A stretch of DNA of 64,000 bases, taken from NCBI GenBank assembly GCA_037013495.1, contig CM072812.1, positions 70,253,340 through 70,317,339 on the forward strand. Direction: 5' to 3'. The notes below the pieces were generated by a model, which did no database searches, had not been told where the DNA came from, and saw only the letters and a list, made by a program, of their open reading frames with translations. How positions within the stretch are numbered: position 1 is the first letter of the stretch; each line of letters opens with the position of its first letter. Both the position numbers and the translations under genes were made by a program. Source of the stretch: Hippophae tibetana. Its lineage: Eukaryota; Streptophyta; Magnoliopsida; Rosales; Elaeagnaceae. Below, piece after piece: positions 1 to 11,511 of this stretch.

Positions 1-486
1 TTAATTAACCAAATTAGTTATCAATGCCACCCATATGTGTTAATTGATTTGTTTAGTTAATAAAGAATATCTAACCCCACCAAAGGTGGTATTCATATAA
101 AAAAGAGAGAATAAATAAATATCAATTTATATCTTTAATAACCTAAATAATATGAGCAAGCATAATTACTTAGTTATTATATCCATAAATACTCCAATAT
201 TATAAATGATAAAATTTGCATCAATATTTATTGAATCTATATCTATGTTTATTTTTATGTTATTAGATTAGAAACACAAAACCCAAAATATTGTGACAGA
301 ATGTTTAGGATTTAATTTCGTTTTTAAAAGTTTGAATAATAAATTAAAAACCACATATATTCCTTCCTTAGATCGACCTTGGGAGTATACTTATCATTTT
401 CTATGAAATGATTCGTGCACTTGTGAGAGTTTTATAAATATAAAATCAAAGTATTGGCAAGATCAGTGATGCTGGTTTTGCTCATC
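1..486 (+). mobile_element. 3' end of a Tat/Athila-type LTR (family A)
   Basis: This stretch matches the last ~490 bp of the solo LTR at 57178-59019, including the shared segment with ACCAAAGGTGGTATTCATAT (around 84-101) and the terminal block with GATTCGTGCACTTGTGAGAG. That terminal block is typical of the 3' end of Tat/Athila-type Gypsy LTRs. The rest of the element lies outside the window to the left. The boundary near 486 comes from alignment with the ...CCATCA end of the solo copy. It is an old fossil. Confidence 0.7.
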
Positions 487-639
487 GGTAGTGTGTAATT
501 TAATTGACATAAGATTATAATTATGTCAATTACTATATGGTGTGTAGTTTACTTGAAAGAGGTATTAATGCTAGGTTTGATTCAATTGGTCATGTAATTG
601 GTTGAAAATTATATTGGGAGGGGTTTTTTAGATTCACAT

Positions 640-895
640 GTTTTGAAAATTGAATGATTAAGTATTCCAAGATATTTTCTCATATATCTTCTTAGTTGCC
701 AAATTTGATTTAATTAATTATTGTTATTTATTTTTAGTTCTTTTAATTTTTCTTTCTTAAAACATAAAAACACAAAAAAATTGATTTTTATTTTTTTGTT
801 TTAAAAATTAGTTTCTAATAACATAATCTCCTTGGAAACGATATTTTCTTATCATTATATAACTTGTTACGATACGTATACTTGCGCATTCATTG
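640..895 (+). mobile_element. LTR end fragment (family C)
   Basis: The sequence is similar to the reverse complement of the left end of the LTR at 61852-63232. Shared blocks are GATATTTTCTCATATATCTT, a long T/A-rich stretch, and the CTCCTTGGAAACGATATTTT / CGTATACTTGC terminus. It is a fossil fragment in the opposite orientation to the copies at the right end of the window. Confidence 0.6.
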
Positions 896-1756
896 CACAC
901 AATTAGTGTCCGATCAAAAACATCTATGGCTCTTATGGTTGCTGGCCCAAGAAACTCAAAGAATGCAAGCAGGCAACAAATTATGGGTAGATATCATTGG
1001 TAACACATGCGAGGGTAACATCGGCAATGGTCTAATGGTGGCTGTCGGATGTGTATAGGTTTCTTTCTTTGGTTTGGATTTCAATTTTTGTTTTTGACAA
1101 AACATTAAAGGGGAAACTAACTAAAGGTTTAGAAAATAGATTATAACTGATCGGGAACACATATGACTTTGTTACCATATGAAAATATAAAACGAAAGTA
1201 ATTTGGATAATCAAAGTATGTGGAGAGGAATATAAGTAAAATAAATAAGGTCATTGTTGTTATCATTTTTTATTAGTGCTGAGAGATTACATGTCTATTT
1301 ATAGGAATAATAAGATTGAAACTATACTCTTAATAAGAATCTAAGTAAGAATTATAAACTAATAAGGAACATAATAATTATTTAATATTCTAATTATAAT
1401 AATATTAAATATTCCAAGATTGTGTAAATAACTAAAGTTTCGTGGTCTTTTTCATATTTTTTCCAACATAATATTTGCTTCTTTCTGAACTAGGTAAGCT
1501 CTTTTTGGTGGTTTAAGTTGCACATTAAGCAACGTGTGTTTTAAAAAGAGTCCTCTTGTGAATTCTTTATTTTTCCCCACCCTTATTACGACCTTTTCCT
1601 AGATGGTTGTGGCTGCTAAATGCTATTTTATTTCAAACTCCATGTCGTCTTTTTTCTATAAAAGTAACTTCAATTTGATTTATATATTATGAATGTAAAT
1701 ACCAATTATGGGAAAACATGTATTTGTTATTAACATAGTTAAATTTGTTGCGAATA
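896..1756. other. No gene; possible decayed Copia LTR
   Basis: No coding sequence is supported. The short frames here lack family motifs. The part from about 1065 to 1467 ends in CCAACA on the plus strand and has a CTATTTATAGGAATAATA block, which would fit a minus-strand Copia LTR starting TGTTGGAAAAAATATG. No partner copy is seen, so this is weak. Confidence 0.3.
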
Positions 1757-2165
1757 TTTCACATTGCTTAGAAAGCTAAGTGGTGAGATATTCATAAGAG
1801 TTGTATCCTCTCTAATGATATGATACATTTTGGGTTTACCCCATAAACAAATCGTTAAGGGTCTGCTAAACTAGTGAGTCGTAATCGTGGTTCTGCTGAA
1901 CTCATAGTTATGGTATGAAGTAGATAATATCTTATCATGAAATGGGGCCACCTTACATTAGATGGTGTTAAAGCCATGACCTAATTGGGCCGTGTGGGCT
2001 TGCATCCTTACAAGGATGTAAGATTCCCAAAGTGAGGTTGTATAATGCAGTCAATGTTATTGTGCATATCTTACATTGTCTAGGAAGCTAAGTGGTGATG
2101 TATTCATTATGTATGTACCCTTTAGTGGTATGATGCATTTTAGGTCTACCTAAAAAGTAAAGCCG
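1757..2165. repeat. Diverged direct repeat, two units ~310 bp apart
   Basis: The block at about 1757-1845 (ACATTGCTTAGAAAGCTAAG, then TATGATACATTTTGGGTTTACC) recurs at about 2065-2153 (ACATTGTCTAGGAAGCTAAG, then TATGATGCATTTTAGGTCTACC). Both are followed by a piece about counts of 'ctgaact' and 'tgaatgatgg/gtgagtcg'. It looks like an old tandem duplication of roughly 310 bp. No protein is encoded. Confidence 0.6.
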
Positions 2166-2489
2166 TGAAGGCCAACTGAACTGATGAATGATGGCCATGG
2201 GCTAAAAACCATTAACACTAAACCCATGATACGTGTGTAAAAGTACATATATCTTGTGATTTATCGGGGCTAAAAGAATGAATTAGATTTTAATATTGCA
2301 TTTTTACTTAAGAATTTTATAAATTATGTTTTCAAAATTACAGGATATGTTTTGATGTATTTTAGATAATTTTTGACGTTAAAACACTACTACAAAAGGG
2401 GTATATAATTCGATGTCTAAAGTCGGTTTTTACAAAAAACCGACTTTTAATGAATTTAAAGTCGGTTGTCCACGTCAACCGACGCTATC

Positions 2490-2660
2490 CACCTAATATA
2501 TGCCCTAACATCTCATTTAGTACGTAGATTTCTAGTTTTCGATCTGCTTCTTCCTCTCCTTCCTCACTCGAGTCACTTTTCTCCCAAAATCTTAACCGTG
2601 CGCCACCTTCGTTCTACATTTCCGGCCACCTCCAACCACCATTTGAACGGACGTTTGTAA
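2490..2660 (+). promoter_or_regulatory. Probable first, transcribed segment of the mini-CACTA
   Basis: This pyrimidine-rich and relatively GC-rich stretch (CTTCTTCCTCTCCTTCCTCA at 2547) ends at a plausible splice donor, TTTG|TAAGTTTT near 2655. It lies just inside the subterminal repeats, where CACTA elements usually start transcription. It contains a short open frame (2466-2660), but nothing in that frame resembles a known protein. Inference from position and composition only. Confidence 0.35.
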
Positions 2661-3318
2661 GTTTTCTCTTCTCACAATATTATCTGTCAGTTCTTTTTTT
2701 TTTAGCAAAATGTTAAAATCTGCGTATGGGTATTCCATTGATTAATTCCCGAATTATGAATGTTCTTATGTCTTAATTTGGAGTGCAATATTTCGTGCGG
2801 TAGAACAAAATAATTCTTTATTTCGTTTTTAATAAAATGGGATGATCCATTATATTCAAAGGCTGATCTTAACTTATATAAGTATGAGTTAAAAACCGGA
2901 GGTTGTGATAATTTGTAAAATACATATGCTTGTGACAAGTAGGATAAATCAAAAAGGGTTTGTGATCTATTATTATTAATATTACAAAGTGACTTTTTTA
3001 TAGTCGAAATATAGTGGACATCGTTTAATTTGTGCTAATTTATCAGCGTGTAAATGTATTTCGTTAATCGAACAGCGTATTTTTGTATAAATTTTTGATT
3101 TAGTTATGTTTTTTTGTTTTCTTGTAATAATAATGTTTGAATTATTACTTGTATGTATTCAATAATATGTGAAATGTTTTGTGGGTTTGCGTGGATAAAT
3201 TTATACGTATAATTAATATTACTTTGTAATTATGATATAGTAACATGCTTAGAAATTAGAGTTTGTTTTTGTAAATAAATGAAATCATATTCTTATTTTG
3301 ATTTTGAATACATGTAGT

Positions 3319-3449
3319 TCTTCGGTTGGAACAAGACGGGTTACGACCAGCAAATTTTTGATGATTTACGAGAGGAATGGGCAGAACACATGGTTCAAAT
3401 TATATCATCGCAAGAAGAATCAGAAGAAGATTCTGATGATCTTGAATAG
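3319..3449 (+). pseudogene. Terminal exon of a CACTA Ulp1-like protease, retained in the mini-CACTA
   Basis: After a good acceptor (ACATGTAG near 3318) there is an open frame encoding FFGWNKTGYDQQIFDDLREE, then WAEHMVQI, and ending in an acidic tail EESEEDSDDLE before TAG at 3447-3449. The DDLREEWAEHM stretch resembles the last helix of Ulp1/C48-family cysteine proteases carried by plant CACTA elements. The catalytic His, Asp and Cys lie in earlier exons, which are absent here. The large CACTA at 17339-25643 carries the preceding Ulp1 exons. I infer that this is the protease's last exon, kept by the deletion derivative; a captured host exon is the alternative. Confidence 0.5.
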
Positions 3450-3582
3450 CATATGACAACATAACAGTAAATTTTTTAATGATTTGGCCTTCTATATCTA
3501 TTCTTGTGTCTGAAATCACTTGGTTGATGATGATTAATCATATATATGCTCATGTATTTAGGGGAATGCATTGTTTATAAAT

Positions 3583-3873
3583 ATGAATTTATCTGGAATC
3601 TCTGCTAGTATTTTTAATGATATATAATGAGTTTTTAATGATATATAATGAGTTCTAAATGTAAAAATCAGGTGTACGTACGTCGGTCCGATTTGTTTCT
3701 TGGTTTGTATGAGTTTTGGTGCATATGAACGTGTTCCATATGTTTAAGGGCACCAAAACTCACACAAGCTTAGCCAAGAAATCGAAGTTACATGCAATTG
3801 ATTTCATATTTAGAGTTCATTATATATAGCATTAAAAATAGTAGTAGAGATTCTAGATAACTTCATATATAGA
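3583..3873. repeat. Long imperfect hairpin (~145-nt arms), miRNA/MITE-like
   Basis: The left arm (3583-3731) and right arm (3738-3873) are imperfect reverse complements. TTTCTTGG..TGAGTTTTGGTGC at 3695-3722 pairs with GGGCACCAAAACTCACAC..CCAAGAAA at 3748-3782. ATATAATGAGTTCTAAATG pairs with TTTAGAGTTCATTATATAT, and GGAATCTCTGCTAGTATT pairs with AATAGTAGTAGAGATTCT. The loop is only a few bases, with CATATG on each side. A 22-bp unit (TTTTTAATGATATATAATGA) is tandemly doubled in the left arm only. It sits inside the mini-CACTA, between two direct copies of a ~100-bp segment (about 3478-3580 and 3930-4025). It could be a young miRNA-like locus, a siRNA hairpin or a MITE. Confidence 0.8.
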
Positions 3874-5413
3874 CAAATGATTAATAATGCTAATATGAGT
3901 TCATCGAATGTCGTTGTACATGCTAATCTCAATAATGATTTAATTTCTTCATTCGTACGTCTGAAGTTTAGACTACTTTTTTGATGTATGTTTTACGTGC
4001 TCATGTATGTAGGAGAATATTTGTTATATGGATCAGCCTTTTTTTCCCATAATGCTTGTGAAGGCCAATCAAGATTCTACGCCAACCAAGCTTACTCGAT
4101 GGCATAATTTGACGACATTATTTTATTTGTAATTGAAGTTATTTATATGCATTATTTTATTTTGTAATAAATTTAATTATTAAGTCATTAAATATATTTA
4201 TATTGTTAATTATTCAGTATTATTATTTATATTTTAGTGTTTTTATGTTATTTATATATACTATTATACGAAAAATAAAATTAAAAATTAAAACAAATAA
4301 AATGTAGAGTCGGTTCATGCCATGAACCGACTCTACGTGTAGCGTCGGTTCATGCCGTGAACCGACGCTACACGTAGTGTCGGTTCATGGCATGAACCGA
4401 CTTTACAATTTAAGTCTCTGAATTTAAAGTCGGTTAAAAACCGACTTTTATACCCCTTATTGTAGTAGTGAAAGATGCAAATCACAAAGGGGCACAATTC
4501 TCATACAATGAAGGACCTAAATGAAAATATTTATACATAATACATCAAGAAAGGGTCAAAAAAATAAAATTGCACCGTGGCATAAGTATGTGTGTGCCAT
4601 GGCCCCAATATCTCGGATGAAATTTTACAGAACTAGAAACAAGGTCGCATTTCGATACAAGTCTAAGCGTATTGCGGCCTACACTTTCAGATCTGCATTA
4701 AAAACTCTTGATTTTCTAGGCTTAGAATTCTAATTGTTTTAGATCTATATAATCCTAATCCTAATTATATTGTGTGTAACTCTTATATTATAAATAGGTA
4801 ACTAAAGTTAACCACAAAGGAGGCACAAGTTTAGACATAGAATTTACAGAAAATACACTTATGTCTGTAGAGAATTTGGAGTCTAGAGGTAAGATGGGAT
4901 TCAAAGAAGTAATTGAAGAGTTAGATATCAACCATAGATATTAGTCTTAGTTTCTTTTTCTTATTTTTTCTTATTTTAATTATGATTCTTTCAAAATCCA
5001 TGCCTAGTTAATTTACTTATATGATTGTGGGCAACTTCTAAACCTTAGACTACGACTTGATTAATTAAATGTCATGATGAATTTTTAGTTTCAATTTTTG
5101 ATTATTGATGTGTTTGACTTTCAAAACTATACATGTATAATTTAGAGTGGATAATTAGTATATTGTATGTGTATGTATATGTTTATATCTAGTTTAACAT
5201 GTTAGTATGTAACTACTAATACTCTTATTCAAAGTGGTATGTTGTTACCGTGCACGACAAGTAGAGTTGAATACGTTCGTTGAAGGTTAAACGATTTTTC
5301 TATGTAGTAGTAGTCATTGTCACAATCCTCATGGGTTTAACAATCTTTGTTCTTAATTTATTTATCACTTGTATAATCGGATAACGTATGTTTATATGTT
5401 TCCAAGTGTATCA

Positions 5414-7565
5414 AGTTTGAGACCCAACACACAACTAGAATAAAGAGATATAGTCTTAAGCCTATATATGGTAACATACACTATCAAGACTCATATTGTA
5501 CTCTTAGCAAAGTAGATCATCCAAATACAATCATAAAACAAGGCAAACCCACATTAACTCTTATCTATGTGGTAAACCCTCATGTTTTTTATGGTAATCA
5601 CTTAGCAACAAACAAATCCACTATGTGATAAAATAGACATAACTCAATATAAATATAAATGCAAATACCTCTATCATTCAGGGCCTTTGCTCTAGATGCC
5701 TATTAGTACCCTTGTTTGATACCTTTGCAATAACTTGGTTCTATTTAATAACCAGGCTCTCTTTCAAAGCCCACACCACACAAAGTAGTGTGATTGGTAA
5801 CCACAGATCAACAATGTGAATACAATAATGAGAAGTCATTATGGGAAGTACACTTGACCATGTACCACCAACTATGAATAATGGAAAATACACTCAATTG
5901 CAAATCATAAGAACAATGTTGCCCTAACCACACTAGTAAAATAGTCTTAGCTAGTCACAATCTAAGAACACCATTTTAATCTTACTTAAACGTATCATAA
6001 TCGTTGAAAAGCACTCAAGATGATTAATGAAAATAGAATTCCAATTATTGAAAATTTTGGTAGAGCTTCACTTGATTTTTTGAATTAAGAGCACATTAGA
6101 AAAAAGGTATTTATAAACCACCACTAAGTTTCCAACCATCATTACCAAGGCCTTGCTAAGGTCCTTACTAACCAATTTTTCGGTGTCTGATGACAGGTTC
6201 TGAGAGGGATCCAATGAAGACCTTGTTGAGGTGCCTTAAAACCCCATTTTTTTATCCAAAAATTATTGTGTAATTGTCCATAAATACCCACAAAGGTACC
6301 ATAACAAAAATTGTCACTCACAATCTAGCAAATATACTAAGAAATCAACCACGTGGTATGTGTATGACATGCTTTCCAACACCCAATTATGTGTGTGTGT
6401 GTATTATTGATTAACAGTAACCAATCTTACATAGAGGAAGATCAAAACACTAAGTAAAATAAAGATTCCATGTTTTGTACATGATAAGCCAATAAAAGCA
6501 CAAAAGACTATATCATTTACATTCTTCCCATTTTCATATCAAAACATTGCATAATTAAATATAGACACACATCAATCATGATATGATCATGAAGATGACT
6601 TAAAGATGTTTGTTCCCATGAGCAAAACCTTGACGCACACCCAAAACCTAAAAACACATCTAATTCAACTGTATCCATTTTGTGTGCTTCATCCATCTTC
6701 TTGAATCAACTCATCCACATTCTAACAAGTTGAAAAGCGAGGTTCTTACTGCATTTGCACACAATATGCTTGAAGCTTTATAACTTCAATCTACATATAT
6801 AACATGCATACATGAAAAAAAACATATGCCCTATGAATGTATCATATAGAAATACTGTGTAATCTATCCAAATACTATCTTGCTACCCTTATACAAGTAC
6901 ACATCGATAGGTAAAACATCTACATACGTGTTGTAGAAAGACATGTAATGTGTATAGACCCCCTTAGCTTTATGAAATACTCCTTTTAAGTGTATTCAAG
7001 TTAGGTAACACGATGCAATACAATCCTACACTCACCACCTATAAAACACACAACATATCAGCAAACATATAGTTGTACACATAAACTTCTATCACTTTTT
7101 GACCCAAAAAGTCAAAGGAACACCCTTATATGAGGGAGAGAAGAAATAAAAGCATGCAATAATATTAACAATAATGCAACACAGTAGAAATGATTAAAAT
7201 AAACGAATAATATGAAACACATGCAAGAACAAAAATTAAGGAGACAAGTAACAAAACATAAAGTTCCTCATGTGTACATAAATTTGAAGAACACAAGCAA
7301 TAGTCTCATAGAGAGAGATGCAAACACCAATAGCCTTTTTAAGGTATTCAAACCTGAAAAAGTCTAAAGGTTTGGTAAAAATACCCGTAAGCTAATGGTT
7401 AGTGCTGAATGTTACAAAGACAAAGTGTTTGATTCCATTAGGTCCTTTATAAAGGTTTATACAAAGTGTTGTAACCGTTCTCTCGTCCTAACTACCTTTG
7501 ACATTACCAATAATGTTGTTTGTAGAATGAGAATTCTTTGCATACTTTGAAAATGAAGGATCTTA
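5414..7565 (-). other. No gene; decayed LTR and 3' region of a minus-strand Copia
   Basis: No open frame of note is present. Roughly 5560-6512 aligns with 11748-12855 (see the repeat entries). The stretch 6513-7565 lies downstream, in minus orientation, of the Copia integrase remnant at 7566-8489 and is presumably decayed polymerase and 3' untranslated sequence, but I could not recognise motifs in it. Confidence 0.4.
5560..6512 (-). repeat. Diverged LTR-like repeat, left copy (Copia-4)
   Basis: It shares order and wording with 11748-12855. Examples are TATCTATGTGGTAA, CACTTAGCA(A/G)(C/T)AAAC, ACTAGTTCA/CTTGGTTC blocks, CACC..TAGTGTGATTGG/TGTGGTGTGATAGG, and TATTATTGAT..CAGTAACCAA near the right end. 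The two copies bracket the Sirevirus-like remnant at 7566-8489, so they are probably its LTRs. High divergence implies an old insertion. Confidence 0.45.
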
Positions 7566-9650
7566 TTATTCATCTACTTTCTCATCTTTAGAAGTCCTTG
7601 AGGGTTCAATTAGAGTTAGAGTAGACAGAGTCTCAACATTATTTGTGGTATTTTCAAAAGAACCACAATCGCCAAACACATTATTGTCACCAGACTCAAT
7701 AAGTTTAGTAACTCCAGAGTTGTCAATCACAACATTGATTGATTTCATAATAGTTGAAGTTCTTAAATTGTAAACTTGGTAAGTACAATTGTTGTTAGAA
7801 TATCCCAAAAATATTTCAGTATCACTTTTTTCCTCAAACTTCTCTAAATTCTCTCTATCCCTAAGAATACTACAAGTACTTCCAAACATACAAATGTGCT
7901 TTACATTATGTGTCTTTCCATTCATAAGTTCATATAAAGATTGTCAAGTATCAGGCCTTAAGAAGCAACGATTCAAAGTGTAGTACGTGATGCTAGCAAC
8001 TTCAACACAAAAATGCTTTGCCAAATTTTTGCTAGTTAGCATAATTCTAGCCATTTCTTGAATAATTTTATTATTCCTTTCAACAATACCATTTTCTTGA
8101 GGGGTCTTGGGAACCAAAACCTCATCCCGAGTACCCATTTCATCATAAAAAGAACTGAACTTTGAGTTCTCAAAATCTTTACCATTTTCACTTCTTATTT
8201 TGATAATGGTACCAATGGATTTGAATTTCTCATTTTGTAGTTTGACACACATGGTCCTGAACTTATCAAAAGCTTTGGCTTTTTCTCTTAGAAATAAAAC
8301 CTCGGTATAACCAGAGAAATCATCAACAATCATCAACATATATTTTCTCCCATAAATGCTAGAAGTTTGAATAGGATCCATCAAATCCATATGAAGAAGT
8401 TTAAGAGTTTTTGTAGTGGAAAGATGTTGATTCTTCATATGTATCAACAAGAGATGACTTAAGCTCCTTGAAAAGTAGAATTGCTTCATTTTGTATAGCC
8501 ATAAATTTATTAGTCAAAGTGACAGATAGATTCAACAATTCTTCTATGACTCAACATATTATCGACTAGTTTGGAGACTCTTTATGAGAGTTGGATGAAA
8601 GAAGAAACCATAGTTGTCAGATATAGGATATATGAAAGGCTCTTTACACTTAACACATAGAAAGTTCACTCATCATAGGAAATCTCAACAGTGAGAAGGT
8701 TTCTTAATAATAGTAGTAGTAAAGGAGGAAGTAGCATGAGTATCCATGAGTTTCAACAACTCATCAAAACATGTATTTCTAATAGGTCATTTTGACCAAC
8801 ATCACAAAATTCCCTAATTTTTCTCTCAAAGTCATATTGTTAAAATTGAAGAGTCTAAACCATTTCATGTTTTTCTAATAAGATAGATTCAAGAAATTTG
8901 ACTTCAATAGTATCAACATTAGTATGAGCTTGAAACTTATTTAGCTCAACTTAATAATTATCCAACCATATTACGCATATGCACATGATCATTGTTCAAG
9001 CTATCAAATAGTAAGTTGATCACAATGTCATCCCAAGGATAACAATTGAACTTATCCCAAGAAAACTGCACTCTAAGAAGTAAATGAAACAAATCATAAC
9101 AATGTTCTTTTCTGCAACCTCAATAAATCAAACTCATGATCAACAACTTGCTTTGGTTTTGTACCACCCTTCTTCTTACTAGTAGTAACAGAGCATGGAT
9201 TAGGCCTCTCAATACAATCCATCAAAAACTCAAGATATCTAATAGAACAAAACTTTCAAAAATACTCATTAATAAAAGAAGTTGAATCCTAATTAACATC
9301 AATAGACTCATCTTCATTCAACGACTTTAAGTGATACTAAATAGGGTATGGGAGAACCTTAACACCTTATTACTTATATGAAACCAAATATCTCTCATAG
9401 ATTTACATGGAGACATTTCCTTAATAGAAACGAGTGGATCATCTTCCTACTAAATCTACAATTTTTTAAATTATAATTTTTTTCAAAGCATGACTCTTGA
9501 AACTACCATTTTGGGCCTTGTTCATGGCACTCTTTATATGAGTCATCACTATTTAAGGTGAAGCATTATAGCCACAACGAACATTAAAATCATCATCCAT
9601 ACTAAGAAGATTAGAAAATGATAAATTATCTTCAAGGTATGAAACCTAAA
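7566..9650 (-). mobile_element. Copia-4: Sirevirus-like Copia remnant
   Basis: Read on the minus strand, the region 8489-7944 encodes a Copia integrase core. It has a DLMDP start, the MLMIVDDFSGYTEV strand with its catalytic Asp, an IIKIRSENGKDFEN block, and TPQENGIVERNNKIIQEMAR with the catalytic Glu. The frame at 7925-7566 continues into the post-integrase segment, with FGSTC, KFEEKSDTEIFLGYSNNN, YQVYNLRT and SINVVIDN. These match the Sirevirus lineage. Sequence from about 8490 to 9650 should hold gag and protease, but it is too decayed to recognise. The element is a broken fossil with many breaks, bracketed by diverged LTR-like repeats. Confidence 0.7.
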
Positions 9651-9769
9651 AATGAATTAAAAAACAATATTAGGTAACCTTGTGACTAAAAAATAAGTAA
9701 TTTAATACAACAATATTAAAAAATAAACAAAAAAACACAAATGTTGTAATTTGAATACTATTGATATAC

Positions 9770-9992
9770 ATGTAACCACCTAACAGATAACCACAACTAC
9801 ATTATAAATAAATATAGATAGGCAGTACAATAAAGCAACATATAAAATTCAGTAAATAGAAATCAGGTGATAAATATTAAATTCTTTCACATCAGAGTTT
9901 AAACTTCAATATATAGAGAAATGTATCATTTAAACTCTGATTGTACTAACCACACATTTGAGCATGCATAACCTCAGATATAATAAGGTCAA
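9770..9992. repeat. 223-bp direct duplication, left copy
   Basis: The sequence from ATGTAACCACCTAACAGATA to CAGATATAATAAGGTCAA recurs at 11512-11734 at the same length, with about nine differences by eye. Between the two copies sits only a family B LTR piece. The flanks diverge exactly at both ends. Confidence 0.93.
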
Positions 9993-9993
9993 T

Positions 9994-11511
9994 TGTTGTC
10001 TCTTTAGGAGAACATAAAACGTGCAAGTATACACGGTCACAAGTAATAAAATTTGATAAGTAAAGTATCTTTCCCATGGAGATTTGTCACTACGGTTTGT
10101 TGAGTACTAAAATTATTTCACTCTGATTTTATCCAAAACAATCGTTAATTAGAACAAGTTAACTAAAGAGTTTTGTAACAAAATAAAAGAATTCTAAGAT
10201 TGCAGTTTATCACCAAATTAATCCACTATAATCATATTATTTTCTCTTGATTTATATTTTTTTGGTAAATTTAATTTGTCAACCGAAAATTTCTAATTTT
10301 ATCCATGCATCTCTTCCGAGCTCCATATAGACACACCTTGCTAAATTAATTCACTATATTTCTATAAGAATTAAATTCACCAAGATTCATTACGTTCTAA
10401 GTTCTCAAATGGCCACACATACGATAAAGGTATATTCCTATCCTTCAAATATACATGTTATTCTATACATGAGCAATATACACAAAAATGCATCTTCCAA
10501 GTTTATTTGAGTGCCACAGATCAATTGATAAATTTTCCAATAATCAAAAGCATTAAGTACAAATAGAATAAACAACTTAAAAGTCTTATAAATCATTCAA
10601 AAATAATTAAACTCAAGCTTCATAAAATTAGATAAAGCACAACCCTAGAAAAATTAAATTATTTCATAATAAAAATTAAAATTATAGAATTTAAGGAATT
10701 TTAGTTACAGAACACTAAAAAAATTAAAACTTCATCTGCTCTTAAATATTTGGCACACACAAAACACAACAAAATCCAAAAATGGCTCTGCATGTTCCAC
10801 AGTCCAACCCCAAAACGAAACTAAAAAAAATTCAAAACTAAAAACTCCATTTTTAGCAATAAATGCCCTATTTATAGCTAAAAAATACATTTTTTAGACA
10901 CGTGTGAGACATTTTACATCGAAAATAAAAAAAAACGTATGGTAGAGAAACAATTACATTAAAAACATTATTTTAAACTGAGTGGGAGACAAGCTGCACG
11001 TTTCTGATTTTGTTTTCAATACATGCTACCACGTGTCACAATCTGCTTCGCTGCAAAATATAGTGGGACACGTGGCAACCTTCAATTGGTGGGAGGAGAA
11101 TGGTTGCATGCGATTACACCGCACGAAATCAAGGCGCGCGAGACATATGGCAGACAAAGGAGCGATTGAAAACGTGCGCCATTTCCGTGCTTTTGGTTTA
11201 CCCAATCTCTTTTGTCGCGTCTGTTCCTACGTGCCTCATCGTAGCCGTCCGTTGCCTGGTCGAACGGTTGGTATCGCGTGTTTGTGATTGCGCGCGTGGC
11301 CTCTTTTTCCTACCTAGAAAATAAATTTCCTTAATTGCATTTTAGCCCTCCAATTTAATTCAAATTAATTTTTAAACTTTCTTTAATTACAATTAAGCCT
11401 TTTTCTAATTTAAATTAACTTTTAAACTTTTGTTAATTACAATTAAGCCCGATTTTCTTAAAAATATATTCCTTAACAAATAAATAATAAATATTAATTT
11501 ATTCAACTAAA
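9994..11511 (-). mobile_element. Incomplete Tat-type LTR (family B, copy 1)
   Basis: Starting TGTTGTCTCTTTAGGAG on the plus strand, this aligns with the LTRs at 30253-32266 and 39209-41108. The conserved block CGTGCAAGTATACACGGTCA..CCCATGGAGATTTGT is the reverse of the usual 3' end of Tat/Athila-type LTRs, so the LTR reads on the minus strand. It carries the GC-richer G-box module near 11025-11090. Short open frames in the GC-rich part (about 10980-11320) are by-products of composition. No internal coding region is attached. It is an incomplete fossil. Confidence 0.75.
11025..11090. promoter_or_regulatory. Paired G-box module in family B LTR copy 1
   Basis: CCACGTGTCAC at about 11029 and GGACACGTGGCAAC at about 11066 form a converging pair of CACGTG cores about 37 bp apart, with CTGCTTCGCTGCAA between. 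CACGTGGC is the classic plant G-box/ABRE core bound by bZIP factors. The same arrangement recurs in the other family B LTRs. Confidence 0.55.

Larger units (their letters stand above)
2385..4470 (+). mobile_element. Non-autonomous CACTA (En/Spm) transposon
   Basis: It starts CACTACTACAAAAGGGG and ends with the inverted CCCCTTATTGTAGTAGTG. It is flanked by the 3-bp target duplication AAA (2382-2384, 4471-4473). Subterminal repeats of the type AAAGTCGGTT / AACCGACTTT and GTCGGTTCATG..CATGAACCGAC occur at 2420-2480 and 4310-4455. Its left, middle and right parts match the 8.3 kb CACTA at 17339-25643, including one unit of that element's tandem repeat (3050-3210), the block at 3205-3260 and the last ~360 bp. 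It has no transposase and is therefore a deletion derivative. It also carries a 3' terminal exon and a large hairpin, listed separately. Confidence 0.92.
2227..5413 (+). mobile_element. Putative LTR, family D copy 1, carrying a CACTA
   Basis: The ends are TGATACGTGTG and CCAAGTGTATCA, giving TGATAC/GTATCA inverted tips. A TATA-like TTATAAATAG lies near 4788. Without the CACTA at 2385-4470 it is about 1.1 kb long. A second copy at 16139-25745 aligns along most of its length (for example CTAATCCTAATTA..TTGTGTGTAACTCTT and TTAACCACAAAG). Tips, length and promoter suggest an LTR, but I find no matching 5-bp target duplication and no linked coding region, so the class is inferred. Confidence 0.5.

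Noticed and set aside
3690-3790. Assignment of the hairpin to a known miRNA family
   Set aside because: I could not match the best-paired stretch to any mature miRNA I know, so no name is given.
4521-4733. 70-codon frame in family D copy 1 as a gene
   Set aside because: The equivalent stretch in copy 2 (around 16280-16500) does not keep the frame, so it is LTR-like sequence and not coding.
10980-11324. Open frames of 101 and 74 codons as genes
   Set aside because: They lie in the GC-richer part of a Tat-type LTR and overlap each other; related LTRs do not keep the frame.
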